From JACVRW01 sp963812415 (lineage in GTDB: Bacteria; Actinomycetota; Thermoleophilia; Solirubrobacterales; Thermoleophilaceae): a stretch of 64,000 nt of DNA. Positions 17,472 to 26,627 of the stretch are shown piece after piece; the stretch's first letter is position 1; each line of letters begins with the position of its first letter. The translations under genes and the position numbers were made by a program. Under the pieces are notes generated by a model. The model did no database searches and had not been told where the DNA came from. It worked only from the letters and a program-made list of their open reading frames with translations. The stretch lies in assembly GCA_963812415.1 (NCBI GenBank), contig CAWEVH010000026.1, forward strand, positions 62,001-126,000. Reading direction: 5' to 3'.

Positions 17472-18139
17472 GTGCGCCTGATCGTCGCCCGCTGCGAGGT
17501 CCACTACACCGGCCGCCTCACGGCCCTGCTGCCCGAGGCGCTGCGCCTCGTGATGGTCAAGTCGGACGGCTCGGTGATGGTCCACGCGGACGCGGGCGGC
17601 TACAAGCCCTCCAACTGGATGACCGCGCCCACGGTGATCGAGGAGGAGCCGGGGCGCATCGCCGTGCGAAAGCTCGGCGGCGAGGACCAGCTCGAGATCC
17701 GCATCGCCGAGGTGGTCTCGGACGTGGCCCACGACATGGGCGAGGCCGCTGCCCTCGAGAAGCAGGGGGTCGAGCGAGAGCTCCAGGAGCTCCTGGCGGG
17801 CTCGCCCGGTGGTGCGGCGAGGGGCTGCGGCTGGTGCGGCGCGAGTGGCCCACCGACATCGGGCCGGTCGATCTCATGTGCCGGGACGGCGAGGACGGGT
17901 TCGTGGCCGTCGAGATCAAGCGGATCGGCACGATCGAGGCGGTCGAGCAGCTCACCCGCTACCTCGAGCGGATCCGCGGGGAGCCCGGACTGGCCAACTG
18001 CCGCGGGGTGCTCGCCGCCCAGTCGATCAAGCCGCAGGCGCGCGTGCTGGCGGAGTCGCGCGGGATCGAGTGCGCCGAGGTCGACCTCGCCGTGCTGCGC
18101 GGCGAGCGCGAGCCCGACCTCACGCTGTTCGGCGGCTAG
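17472..18139 (+). CDS. nucS: Mismatch-specific endonuclease NucS/EndoMS (frameshifted)
   Basis: The two halves of NucS are on the same strand in different frames. The first (17472 on, VRLIVARCEVHYTGRLTALL ... GGYKPSNWMTAPTVIEEE ... DMGEAAALEKQGVERELQ) is the N-terminal DNA-binding part. The second (GEGLRLVRREWPTDIGPVDL ... FVAVEIKRIGTIEAVEQLTRY ... VLAAQSIKPQAR to LTLFGG) is the RecB-like nuclease part, with catalytic D and E-x-K in GPVDLMCRD and VAVEIKRIG. The frame changes between 17800 and 17818 in a GGTGGTGCGGCG stretch; one lost base explains it. NucS cuts G-T, T-T and G-G mismatches and replaces MutS-MutL in most Actinobacteria. Either a sequence error or a mutator genotype. Confidence 0.85.
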
Positions 18140-18898
18140 CCGCGGCACGGGGAAGCCGCTCTCCTCCATCGCACGCTCGACGCGAGCGATCACGGTCTCG
18201 ATCACCTTCACGCGCGCGTAGGCCTTCGAGTCCGCCTCCACGAGGTGCCAGGGGGCCGGCGGATGGTCGGTGCGCTCGAGCATCGTCTCCACCGCTGCGA
18301 GGTACTCGGGGCGCTTGGCGCGGTTGCGCCAGTCCTCCTCGGTGATCTTCCACTGCTTGAGCGGATCCTTCTCGCGCTTGCGGAAGCGCTTCAGCTGCTC
18401 CTCGTCGGAGATGTGGAGCCAGAACTTGATCAGCACGACGCCCTCCAGGCAGAGGGAGTGCTCGGACTCGACGATCGTCTCGTACGCGCGCTCCACCTCC
18501 TCGGCGCTGGCGAACCCCTCGACGAGCTCGACGAGCACCCGCCCGTACCAGGAGCGGTCGAGCACCGTCATGCCGCCGTAGCCGGGCAGCGCCGGCCAGA
18601 AGCGCCACATGAAGTGGTGACGCTTCTCGTCGGGCGTGGGCGCCGCGAACTGCGCCACCCGCACGTGGCGCGGGTCGAGCGGGGCGACCATGCGCTTGAG
18701 CGCACCGCCCTTTCCGGACGCGTCCCAGCCCTCGAACAGCACGCAGACCGGCGGGCCGAGCTTGTCCTGGTAGCCCGCCAGCTTGCCGCCGAGGGCCAGG
18801 CGCAGCTCCGTCAGGCGCCGCTGGCCGGCCTCGAGCCGCTCGGCCTCCTGCTTCTTCGTCAGCGACAGCGACAGGTCGAGTTCGTCGAGCCGGCCCAT
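18136..18898 (-). CDS. ppk2: Polyphosphate kinase 2 family (PPK2)
   Basis: About 253 residues from ATG 18898 (MGRLDELDLSLSLTKKQ). Walker A is LFEGWDASGKGGALKRM; a lid region has RHVRVAQFAAPTPDEKRHHF and Walker B is MTVLDRSWYGRVLVE. Downstream come the usual IKFWLHISDEEQLKRFRKRE and APWHLVEADSKAYARVKV. PPK2 enzymes move phosphate between polyphosphate and nucleotides. As written, the frame runs past its natural end and on antisense through nucS to 17600. One extra C in the GGGG/CCCC run near 18150 would restore a stop at 18136, tail-to-tail with nucS, so I place the end there. The ATG follows the LLM gene stop directly. Confidence 0.88.
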
Positions 18899-18899
18899 G

Positions 18900-19722
18900 T
18901 CAGGACACGAAGGCGGCCAGCTCGTCGATCCGGCGCTCGACGTCCTCCGGCGGATCGGCCGGGAGGCGGAAGATGCAGCCATCGACGCCCGCCTCGCGCA
19001 GCCGCTCGAGCGCGCGCTGCTCGGGCTTGGCGTTGAAGAAGGTCACGGGCACGCGCCGGCCCGGCGCGGTCGCGCAGCTCGGCGATGCGCTCGGCGAAGC
19101 TCTCGACGCTCCTGATCCGGTTGGGCAGCCACTCGTCGCCATAGGCGAGCACGCGGTCGAGCACCTTCTCGCCGTTGCCGCCCACGAGCACGGGGGGATG
19201 CGGGCTCTGCACCGGCTTCGGCCACGACCAGACGCGCTCGAACGACACGTGCTCGCCCGAGTAGGAGGCCTCGTCCTCCGTCCAGAGCGCCTTCATCGCC
19301 TCCACTCGCTCGCGCATGATCGAGAAGCGCCGGCGCGGATCGGTGCCGTGGTTTCGCATCTCCTCGCGGTTCCACCCCGCGCCGACGCCGAACAGGAAGC
19401 GGCCCCCCGAGAGCACGTCGAGCGACGCCACCTCCTTGGCCGTCACGATCGGGTCGCGCTCGATCACGAGGCAGATGCCGGTGCCGAGCTTGATCCGCGA
19501 CGTGACGGCGGCCGCCGTGGCGAGCGCGACGAACGGGTCATGCGTGTGCCAGTACTCGCGGGGCAGCTCGCCGCCGCCAGGGTAGGGCGACTCGCGCGCC
19601 GCAGGGATGTGCGTGTGCTCGGGGAACAGCAGGCGCTCGAAGCCGCGCTCCTCGGCCAGCCGGGCCAGGCGCGCGGGATCGAGCGTGTACTCGGTCGGGA
19701 AGATGAACAGGCCTAGCTCCAC
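18900..19722 (-). CDS. LLM-class F420-dependent oxidoreductase (frameshifted)
   Basis: Luciferase-like monooxygenase fold: MELGLFIFPTEYTLDPARLA, GTGICLVIERDPIVTAKEVA, SLDVLSGGRFLFGVGAGWNR, and PHPPVLVGGNGEKVLDR. The frame breaks at a CCGGCCC run near 19056-19063 after AERIAELRDRAG. The rest (RRVPVTFFNAKPEQRAL ... VERRIDELAAFVS) follows in the next frame to a stop at 18900. Family members use F420 or FMN to reduce or oxidise diverse small molecules; substrate unknown. The start overlaps the end of the P450 gene by 10 bp and the stop precedes ppk2 by one base, so the three look co-transcribed. Confidence 0.86.
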
Positions 19723-20921
19723 CGGAGCTCCAGGCGCTCGAGACCGTAGATGCCGTGGACCCCGCCGAGCTCCGGCTCACCGTCGAGCGCCAGGCCGGGC
19801 ATTCGCTCGGGCAGGAAGGCGAGCGCCTCCTGAAGCTCCGCGCGCGCCAGGTTCGCGCCGAGGCAGTAGTGGATGCCGGCGCCGAACGTGAGCGGCTTGG
19901 CGCGACCGCGCTCGGCGAGGATGTCGAACGCGTGCGGGTCTCCGTCCACACCGTCGCGGTTCCCCGTGAAGGAGCAGACCATCACGACGGTGTCGGCCGG
20001 GAAGACGACGTCGCGGTACTCGACCTCCTCGTGGAGCAGCCGCGCGGTGAACGGCGTGATGGGCTCGTAGCGCAGCAGCTCCTCGACCGCTCGCGGCGCC
20101 AGCTCGGGCTCGGCCGCCAGCCGCTCCCACTGGTCCGGGTGCTCGGCGAACACGCGCAGGCCATGCGCGAGCTGGGACTGCGTGGTGTCGACGCCGCCCA
20201 CGAGCACGTTCAGCACGAGGTTCATGCACTCGACGTCGGAGAGCCGGTCGCCTTCCTGCTCGGCGGCGATCAGGGTCGAGATCAGGTCGTCGCCCGGCGT
20301 GTCCCTGCGCTGCTCGATCAGCGCACCGGCCCACTCGTAGAACTCGGCGCAGGCGCGCTCGATGGCGTCGCGCTCGTTCATCAGGCTGGGCGGGTCGAAC
20401 TGACGCTGGATCAGGTTCGACCACTCGTGCAGCTTGGGCGCGTCGTCGAGCGGCGCGCCCATCACGGTCGCGATCGTGAGCGAGGGATAGGGCTTGGCCA
20501 GCTCGCCGACGAACTCGCAGCGGCCCCTCCCCTCGAGCGGCGCCCAGAGGCGCTCGAGGAAGTCGCGCATCGCCGGCCGCCAGCTGTCGGCGGCGCGCGG
20601 GGTGAAGGCCGGGTTCACGAGGTTGCGCAGCCGCCCGTGCGCATCGCCGTTGACGTGAAGGATGTTGCGCCGCATCTGCTCGAGCAGCGGGCCCTCGGGA
20701 ACCTCGAACATCTCCGCGATACGCATGCCGGGAAACGTCGCGCTCTTGGTGCGCAGGAAGAAGGCGGCGGCATCGCGGTCGAGCACGATGAAGCCGATCG
20801 GCGAGCTCGCAATCCAGCTCCGCTCGCGCAGCTCGCGCATGGTCTCGTGGAAGCGCTCGCCCTTGAGGTCCGGGCCGAGGTAGTCGAGCTCCGGAGTTTC
20901 GATTTCCGTAACGAGAGGCAC
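19713..20921 (-). CDS. Cytochrome P450
   Basis: 402 residues from GTG 20921. P450 hallmarks are I-helix GGVDTTQSQLAHGL, the K-helix E-x-x-R (EELLRYEPITPF), and heme-binding FGAGIHYCLGANLARAEL with the axial Cys about residue 350. It has no membrane anchor, so it is a soluble bacterial class I enzyme needing ferredoxin partners that are not encoded nearby. The neighbour LLM oxidoreductase overlaps its end. Substrate unknown. A -10-like TAGTGT lies 10 nt before the GTG. Confidence 0.94.
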   Translation of the reverse strand: MPLVTEIETPELDYLGPDLKGERFHETMRELRERSWIASSPIGFIVLDRDAAAFFLRTKSATFPGMRIAEMFEVPEGPLLEQMRRNILHVNGDAHGRLRNLVNPAFTPRAADSWRPAMRDFLERLWAPLEGRGRCEFVGELAKPYPSLTIATVMGAPLDDAPKLHEWSNLIQRQFDPPSLMNERDAIERACAEFYEWAGALIEQRRDTPGDDLISTLIAAEQEGDRLSDVECMNLVLNVLVGGVDTTQSQLAHGLRVFAEHPDQWERLAAEPELAPRAVEELLRYEPITPFTARLLHEEVEYRDVVFPADTVVMVCSFTGNRDGVDGDPHAFDILAERGRAKPLTFGAGIHYCLGANLARAELQEALAFLPERMPGLALDGEPELGGVHGIYGLERLELRWS

Positions 20922-20931
20922 TTGACGCCGG

Positions 20932-20941
20932 ACACTAACCT
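20932..20941. promoter_or_regulatory. Overlapping divergent -10 elements (P450 / msrA)
   Basis: Minus-strand TAGTGT (20932-20937) is 10 nt from the P450 GTG; plus-strand TAACCT (20936-20941) is 8 nt from the msrA ATG. The two hexamers share two bases, so transcription of the two genes should be mutually exclusive on one DNA molecule. Confidence 0.4.
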
Positions 20942-20949
20942 TGATCGGG

Positions 20950-21606
20950 ATGAGCTTCCTCTTCCGCCATAAGACCGAGATGCCCGACCCGGCCGACGCC
21001 CTGCCCGGCCGTGAAACGCGCGCCTTCGACGTTCCGGACACCCACTTCGTGCTCGGCACCCCGCTCGAGCCGCCCTTCCCGGAGGGCGTCGAGACGGCCG
21101 TGTTCGGCATGGGCTGCTTCTGGGGCGCCGAGCGCGGCTTCTGGGAGGCGCCGGGCGTCTACACCACGGCCGCCGGCTACGCCGGCGGGAGCACACCGAA
21201 CCCCACCTACGAGGAGGTGTGCAGCGGTCGCACGGGCCACACCGAGGCGGTGCTGGTCGCCTACCGGCCCGACGAGATCTCCTACGAGGACCTGCTCAAG
21301 CTGTTCTGGGAGGGGCACAACCCGACGCAGGGCATGCGCCAGGGCAACGACGTCGGCACTCAGTACCGCTCGGCCGTCTACACGACCACGGACGCCCAGC
21401 GCGAGGCGGCGATCGCGTCCCGCGACCGCTACCAGGAGCGCCTTGGCGACGCCGGCTACGGCGAGATCACGACGGAGATCACGGACGCCCCCGAGTTCTT
21501 CTACGCCGAGGATTACCACCAGCAGTACCTCGCGAAGGTGCCGAACGGCTACTGCGGCCTGGGCGGCACGGGCGTGTCGTGCCCGGTGGGCGTGGTCGGC
21601 GCCTAG
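20950..21606 (+). CDS. msrA: Peptide-methionine (S)-S-oxide reductase MsrA
   Basis: 218 residues from ATG 20950 (MSFLFRHKTEMPDPAD); a TTG three codons upstream is less likely. Catalytic Cys about residue 56 in FGMGCFWGAERGFW, then GYAGGSTPNPTYEEVCSGRT, FWEGHNPTQGMRQGNDVGTQ and YRSAVYTTT as in all MsrA proteins. A recycling cysteine pair near the end (NGYCGLGGTGVSCPVG) fits reduction by thioredoxin. Repairs oxidised methionine. The N-terminal extension of about 45 residues occurs in the larger actinobacterial type. Confidence 0.96.
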   Translation: MSFLFRHKTEMPDPADALPGRETRAFDVPDTHFVLGTPLEPPFPEGVETAVFGMGCFWGAERGFWEAPGVYTTAAGYAGGSTPNPTYEEVCSGRTGHTEAVLVAYRPDEISYEDLLKLFWEGHNPTQGMRQGNDVGTQYRSAVYTTTDAQREAAIASRDRYQERLGDAGYGEITTEITDAPEFFYAEDYHQQYLAKVPNGYCGLGGTGVSCPVGVVGA

Positions 21607-21688
21607 CGCCGCTGTCTCATCTCAACGGGCGATCTCGTCCGAGTGGGGCTGGTGAGCATGTCAACCCGACGACGGCCGCCCGGTCCAG

Positions 21689-22369
21689 TCACTGGTGCCA
21701 GGAGCCTACGGCTGCGCGCTTCGACCGACCCGCTCCCCCAGCCCGGCCCCGCAGCCGCGCCATCAGCTTCAGTCGCTCGTCGGCCTCGCCGGGCCAGTCC
21801 CCGACGTCGGCGGGCCACCAGGCCCACTCGTCGTGCTCGTGGTCGGGCACCGGCCGGCAGTCGCCCGCCACCGTGGCGAGCCCGATGAGCATCGCCATCC
21901 CGTTCGATAGCGAGACGAGCGCCTCGACCGACAGTCGCTCGGGCTCGAGCTGCCACTCCTCGGTGAGCTCACGCGAGAGCGTGACGGCCGGGCTCTCGCC
22001 GAGATCGACGGCGCCGCCCGCCCCGAGCGCCCAGCGTCCCGCCCAGGTGGACACCCAGCCCGCGCGGCGCCCGGCGAGCCAGCGGCCGTCCTCCGAGCGC
22101 ACGACGCAGAGCGCGGTCATGCTCCCGTCGGCGTCGTCGAGCAGCCGCAGCGCCCAGCGCACCGGTTGCAGCTCGAGCCGCAGCCCGGCGCCGTCGGCGC
22201 TCCAGCCGGCAAGGCGGCTGGCCATCCCGTCGTGCGCGGGCGAGCCGCGCTCGCGCAGGCCGGTCACCGCGGCATCGGCGGCGCGCTGGGTGTCCGCGGA
22301 CGGCTCGTAGGCGTCGTCGCGCCAGAGCACCTCCACCTGGTCGGGACGCCAGGGACCTCGCGCGAGCAT
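21689..22369 (-). CDS. NUDIX hydrolase
   Basis: 226 residues from ATG 22369 (MLARGPWRPDQVEVLW). The NUDIX box is GGAVDLGESPAVTLSRELTE followed by EW, matching Gx5Ex7REUxEE. The N-terminal 85 residues are a separate small domain. The family removes nucleoside diphosphates linked to other groups; the substrate is not evident. The box lacks the usual final Gly (Trp instead), which is tolerated in some members. Confidence 0.83.
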   Translation of the reverse strand: MLARGPWRPDQVEVLWRDDAYEPSADTQRAADAAVTGLRERGSPAHDGMASRLAGWSADGAGLRLELQPVRWALRLLDDADGSMTALCVVRSEDGRWLAGRRAGWVSTWAGRWALGAGGAVDLGESPAVTLSRELTEEWQLEPERLSVEALVSLSNGMAMLIGLATVAGDCRPVPDHEHDEWAWWPADVGDWPGEADERLKLMARLRGRAGGAGRSKRAAVGSWHQ

Positions 22370-22409
22370 GCCGGAGCGCGGCACCACTCGGGAAAATCTA
22401 GATGCTCGA

Positions 22410-24059
22410 TCAGGCGGCTTCGACCGAGCCCGCCAGGCCCTCGGCATCGAGCCGGTTGAGCACCGAGAGGAAGGCGGCCACCACGCGCGCGTCGAACTGC
22501 GAGCCGGCGCAGCGCAGCAGCTCGCCGCGCGCCGTGTGCTCGTCGAGCGCCGCCCGGTAGACGCGATCGGCGGTCATGGCCTCGTAGGAGTCGGCAGCAG
22601 CGAGGATCTTCGCCTCGAGCGGGATCCTCACGTCCGGCAGGCCATGCGGGTAGCCGTTGCCGTCGGGCCGCTCGTGGTGGGCCACGATCCAGGTGCGCAG
22701 GTCCTCAAGGCCGCGTCCGCTCAGGATCTGCGCGCCGATCTCCGGGTGGGTGCGGATCTTCTCGAGCTCGGCCTTGCCGAGCGGACCAGCCTTCTGCAGG
22801 ATCGCGTCGGGCAGGCCCATCTTGCCGATGTCGTGCAGGATGCCCGCCACCTCAACGCGCCTGACGCGCTCCGGCGGCAGGCCGAGCTCGGCCGCGATCA
22901 GGCCGCAGTAGCGGCCGACCGTGCGCGAGTGGTCCGCGGTGCCGGTGTCGCGCAGGTCGAGCGCCTCCGCCAGCGAGAGCAGCGTCGCGAGCTGCACCTC
23001 GTCCGCGCCGCGGCCGCCCTCGGGCGCGAAGATCGCCGAGATCTCGCGGTTGAAGATCACCGCTCGGTTGCGCCCGAGCGCCTTGGCCGCGTACAGCGCC
23101 TGGTCCGCGGCCTCGAGCACCGCGTCGGCGGAGCGGCCGTGGTCGGGGAAGGTCGCGACGCCGAACGAGAATGTGAGCCCCGCCGGGTCGTCATGGAAGG
23201 CCTGCTCGACGGCGGCCAGCAGGCGCTCCGAGACCAGATAGGCCTCGTGCTCGGTCGCCTCCGGCAAGAGGATCGTGAACTCCTCGCCGCCCGTCCTCGC
23301 GATCGAGTCCATCGAGCGGCGGTGGCGCTCGAGGATCTCGCCCACGCGCACGAGCGCCTGGTCGCCCGCCCGGTGGCCCAGCCGGTCGTTCACGGACTTG
23401 AAGTGGTCGAGGTCGCCGATCACGATCGAGAAGGGCCTCTCCGAGCGCTCGGCGCGCGCGACCTCCGCCTCGAGCTCGCTGTCGAGAGCGAGCCGGTTCT
23501 TGAGCCCGGTGAGGGCGTCGGTGAGCGCGGCGTCGGAGAGCCGGTGAACGAGCTGCACCACGGCGTCGCGGACGGAGCGCAGCAGCACGGCGGCCGGAAA
23601 CAGGATTCCCATGACCGTGAGCCAGGTGCCGGCCACCGCCTCGGGCGGGGCGGTGGCCACCAACACCGCCAGGTAGGCCGCCGCCAGCAGTCCGAACTGC
23701 GCCGCGGCGCCGCGCACCGAGAAGAAGTAGCCCACGTAGAGCGCGAGCCACACGTACAGCATCTCCCCCGACAGCGAGGTGCCGGTGCCCGCGCTCAGCG
23801 CGTGCGCGGAGACCAGCAGCGTCCCGAGGGCTGTGGCCGCGTGCATCATCCTCGGCCCGACCCGGTTGGCGAACAGGTAGAGGCCGAGCGCCACCAGAGC
23901 GCAGACGAGCGGGATCGCGAGATGGACGGGCCCGAAGCGGCTCGTCAGGATCGCGACGGCGAGCAGCACCAGCGCCTCGCCGCCGAAGATCGCGGATGCC
24001 ACGCGCGCGGCCACGAGCGAGCTCGGCTCGACCGCCGAGATCTCCGAGAGCGACGGCAC
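22410..24059 (-). CDS. Membrane GGDEF / HD-GYP fusion (c-di-GMP synthesis and breakdown)
   Basis: 549 residues from GTG 24059, chosen because CAGGGGGAA sits about 6 nt upstream. Six to seven hydrophobic segments fill residues 20-170. A GGDEF domain follows (DALTGLKNRLALDSELEAEV, signature RTGGEEFTILLPEA). The C-terminal HD-GYP domain has all metal-ligand motifs: DHSRTVGRYC, ILHDIGKMGLPD, THPEIGAQIL, HHERPDGNGYPHGLP and AAADSYEAMTADR. One polypeptide therefore appears able to both make and hydrolyse c-di-GMP, with HD-GYP instead of EAL as the phosphodiesterase. The signal would be sensed in the membrane region. Confidence 0.93.
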   Translation of the reverse strand: MPSLSEISAVEPSSLVAARVASAIFGGEALVLLAVAILTSRFGPVHLAIPLVCALVALGLYLFANRVGPRMMHAATALGTLLVSAHALSAGTGTSLSGEMLYVWLALYVGYFFSVRGAAAQFGLLAAAYLAVLVATAPPEAVAGTWLTVMGILFPAAVLLRSVRDAVVQLVHRLSDAALTDALTGLKNRLALDSELEAEVARAERSERPFSIVIGDLDHFKSVNDRLGHRAGDQALVRVGEILERHRRSMDSIARTGGEEFTILLPEATEHEAYLVSERLLAAVEQAFHDDPAGLTFSFGVATFPDHGRSADAVLEAADQALYAAKALGRNRAVIFNREISAIFAPEGGRGADEVQLATLLSLAEALDLRDTGTADHSRTVGRYCGLIAAELGLPPERVRRVEVAGILHDIGKMGLPDAILQKAGPLGKAELEKIRTHPEIGAQILSGRGLEDLRTWIVAHHERPDGNGYPHGLPDVRIPLEAKILAAADSYEAMTADRVYRAALDEHTARGELLRCAGSQFDARVVAAFLSVLNRLDAEGLAGSVEAA

Positions 24060-24189
24060 GCGTCGTTCCCCCTGTTGTCCCGGGACAGGGAGCATTGCCC
24101 AGGTTGTCGGCACCCTGCCCCAGGAGGGTGATCGAACGTTTGCCTATGGCCGAATGAAGATGGCGCAATCCCGCTCTGCGAGCGGGATC

Positions 24190-24896
24190 TCAGGCGCCCA
24201 GCTCGTCCCGCAGCGATGAGAGCCCGGCGCGCAGCTCGGCCACCTCGCGCTCGAGGCGCTCGACACGCTCGTCGAGGCCGTGCGCGGGCGGCGGCGGCGC
24301 GGGCGGTGCGGCGGCGGCGGGTCGGTGCGGCGGCGGCGCGGCCGGCGGCGGTCGGGTTCGGATGCGGGGACCGCCGGTGGCGCGGCGGGCGCGGCCCCCT
24401 CCTCCTCGTCCCCGACCGCGCCGAGCAGCTGCCGGTAGCGCTCCTCGCGCTGGCCGGGCCGCCGTCCCAGGCGCTCCACCAGCCGCCGCTCGGAGAGGCG
24501 CCCGAGCACCTCCTCGAGCTCGGCGGCCCCGCCGAACGAGTGCAACCGATCGCTGCGGGCGCGCAGCTCACCCGGCGTCTGCGGACCGCGCAGCATCAGC
24601 ACGCACAGGAGCGCGACCTCGGCCTGGTCGAGGCCGAGGGTGCGATCGAGCGTGTGCCGGTACTTCATCGCGCGCCGGTTCGACCAGCTCGCGAGCGTCG
24701 CCCACTTGCGGTGCACGAGGCGATCGAGCGCGCCGCGGATCTCGCCCTCGTCGTAGTTCACCACCGGATCGCGGTTGGTCGACTGGTTGCAAGCCAGCCG
24801 CAGCGAGTTGAGCGTGAGCGGATACACGTCCGGCGTCGTGCGCTGCTTCTCGATCAAGCAGCCGAGCACGCGGATCTCGGCGGCGTCCGGCTCCAT
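24190..24896 (-). CDS. YceH / DUF480 family protein (frameshift in linker)
   Basis: Start ATG 24896 (MEPDAAEIRVLGCLIEKQRT), with a -10-like TAGGCT 9 nt upstream. Two winged-helix units carry the family strings TPDVYPLTLNSLRLACNQST, NRDPVVNYDEGEI and TLGLDQAEVALLCVLMLRG. After residue 165 an Ala/Pro/Arg-rich linker begins and the frame drifts. The proper C-terminal coiled coil (LDERVERLEREVAELRAGLS, SLRDELGA) is encoded in another frame up to a stop at 24190, so one base was gained or lost in the GGC-repeat stretch at about 24270-24400. Biochemical role of the family is unknown; DNA binding is inferred from the fold. Confidence 0.83.
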
Positions 24897-24948
24897 CGGT
24901 CGGGGAGCCTACCCGGGCACGCGGGCGCTCGGCTGCCATCCTCGGGGA

Positions 24949-26140
24949 GTGGGCATCTACCTGCGCATCCTGCGCACGCCCGGCGTCGCCCGGGTGGTGG
25001 TCGCCACGGTGATCGGGCGGCTGCCGATCGGCATCAGCAGCCTCGCGATCCTGCTCTTCGTCCGCGAGACCACGGGCTCGTTCGCCTCCGCCGGCCTGTG
25101 CGCCGGCGCGCTCGCGCTTGGCAGCGCGGCCGGCGCCCCGCTGCAGGGCCGGCTCGTGGATCGGCGCGGCCAGAGCGGACTGCTCCCGCTGGCGGTCGCT
25201 CACGCGGCGGGGCTCGTCGCGATCTGGGTTCTCGGGGCCGCCGAGGCGCCGACGGCCCCGCTCGCGCTGGTGTCGCTCCTGACAGGCGCGGCGCTGCCGC
25301 CGCTCACGTCGGTGCTCCGCTCGCGCTGGCCCTACCTGCTCGACGCCGAGCTCGTCCCGGGCGCCTACGCGTTCGACTCCGTGCTCGTCGAGTTCATCTT
25401 CGTCACCGGTCCGCTCGTGACCACGGCGGTCGTGGCCACCGTCGGGCCCGAGTACGCGCTCGCCGTCTCCGCCGCCTGCGTGCTCACCGGCACTGTCACC
25501 ATGCTGGCCGGTTTGCGCGACAAGCCCGGGCCCGAGCGCTCCGGCGCCACCGAGCGCGCGCTCGGCCTCGGCGCGCTGGCGGCGCCGGGACTCCGCACGC
25601 TCGTGGTGGCGAGCCTGCCCGTCGGCTTCGCGCTCGGGACGCTCGAGGTCGTGCTGCCCGCGTTCAGCGAGGACGAGGGCTCGAAGGTGCTCGCGGGGGT
25701 GCTGCTGGCGATCTGGTCCGCCGCGAGCGGCGCCGGCGGGCTGCTGTACGGCACGCGCGTGTTCCAGCTGCCGCTCTCGGAGGTGCACCTGCGGCTGGCG
25801 CTCGTGCTCCCGCTCGCCTGCGGGGTGCTGTTCGCGGCCAGCTCTCCGCTCACGATGGGCCTGCTCGTGATCGTGGCCGGGGCCCCGATCGCCCCGCTGA
25901 TCGCGTCGCGCAACCAACTGGTCGAGCGGGTGGCTCCCAAGGGCACGACGACCGAGGCATTCACCTGGCCCCTCACCGCGCTCGTCGGCGGGCGTCTCGC
26001 TCGGAGCGGCGAGCGCCGGCGCGCTCGTGGAGGCCTACTCCTGGACGGCGGGCGTGGGCTCGGCGGTTGCGGTCTCCGCGCTCGGCGCATGCGTGCTGCT
26101 CGCCCGCCGCGAGACGCTCGCGCCGGCACTGGCACGTTAG
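24949..26140 (+). CDS. MFS transporter (frameshifted near C-terminus)
   Basis: From GTG 24949 (VGIYLRILRTPGVARVVV). Hydrophobic throughout, with about 12 predicted helices and the loop GAPLQGRLVDRRGQSGLLP between TM2 and TM3, typical of MFS proteins. The frame breaks at a GGCGGGCG run near 25985-25992. After it, VSLGAASAGALVEAYSWTAG and VAVSALGACVLLARRETLAP complete the last two helices to a TAG at 26138-26140. Substrate unknown. The stop codon doubles as part of the next gene's -10 element. Confidence 0.83.
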
Positions 26141-26143
26141 GCT
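26138..26143 (+). promoter_or_regulatory. -10 element of the SRPBCC gene
   Basis: TAGGCT, 8 nt before the ATG at 26152; its first three bases are the stop codon of the preceding MFS gene. Leaderless arrangement. Confidence 0.4.
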
Positions 26144-26151
26144 CGCCGGCC

Positions 26152-26601
26152 ATGGGAAACATCACCGGTGAGCGCGTCGTCGAGATCGACGCGCCGATCG
26201 AGCGCTGCTTCGCGATCGCGGCGGACATCGACAACGCGATCGAGTGGCAGGGGTCGCTCAAGGACGTGGAGGTGCTGGAGCGCGGGCCCGACAAGCGTGC
26301 CCTGCTCGTGGACACGGAGTCCGACGCCAAGGTCAAGACGGTCAAGGCGCGGCTGCGCTTCTCCTACGAGGAGCCCACCTCGATCCGCTGGGTGCAGGAG
26401 AAGGGAGACACGAAGTCGCTCGTCGGCTCGTGGAGCTTCGAGGACCTCGGCGAGGGGCGCACGCGCGCCACCTACGCGCTCGAGGCCGACCCGGGTCGGA
26501 TACTGGGGATACTCCTGCGCGGCCCGGCGGAGGCGAAGGTGCGGGACTTCCTCGTGGGCGACGCCGCCGACGGCCTCAAGAAGCACGCCGAGGGCGGCTG
26601 A
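26152..26601 (+). CDS. SRPBCC (START/Bet v 1-like) family protein
   Basis: 149 residues, MGNITGERVVEIDAPIERCF. The pattern of an N-terminal strand, two helices (ERCFAIAADIDNAIEWQGS) and antiparallel strands ending in a long C-terminal helix (EAKVRDFLVGDAADGLKKHA) is that of the polyketide-cyclase/coenzyme Q-binding branch. Such proteins bind hydrophobic ligands; the ligand is unknown. Confidence 0.8.
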   Translation: MGNITGERVVEIDAPIERCFAIAADIDNAIEWQGSLKDVEVLERGPDKRALLVDTESDAKVKTVKARLRFSYEEPTSIRWVQEKGDTKSLVGSWSFEDLGEGRTRATYALEADPGRILGILLRGPAEAKVRDFLVGDAADGLKKHAEGG

Positions 26602-26627
26602 GGCTCCCCCGCGGAGCGGGCGCCGCG

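Noticed and set aside
17600..18135. Long C-terminal extension of PPK2 running antisense through nucS
   Set aside because: The extension is low-complexity and is the reverse frame of conserved nucS; one base change restores a stop at 18136.
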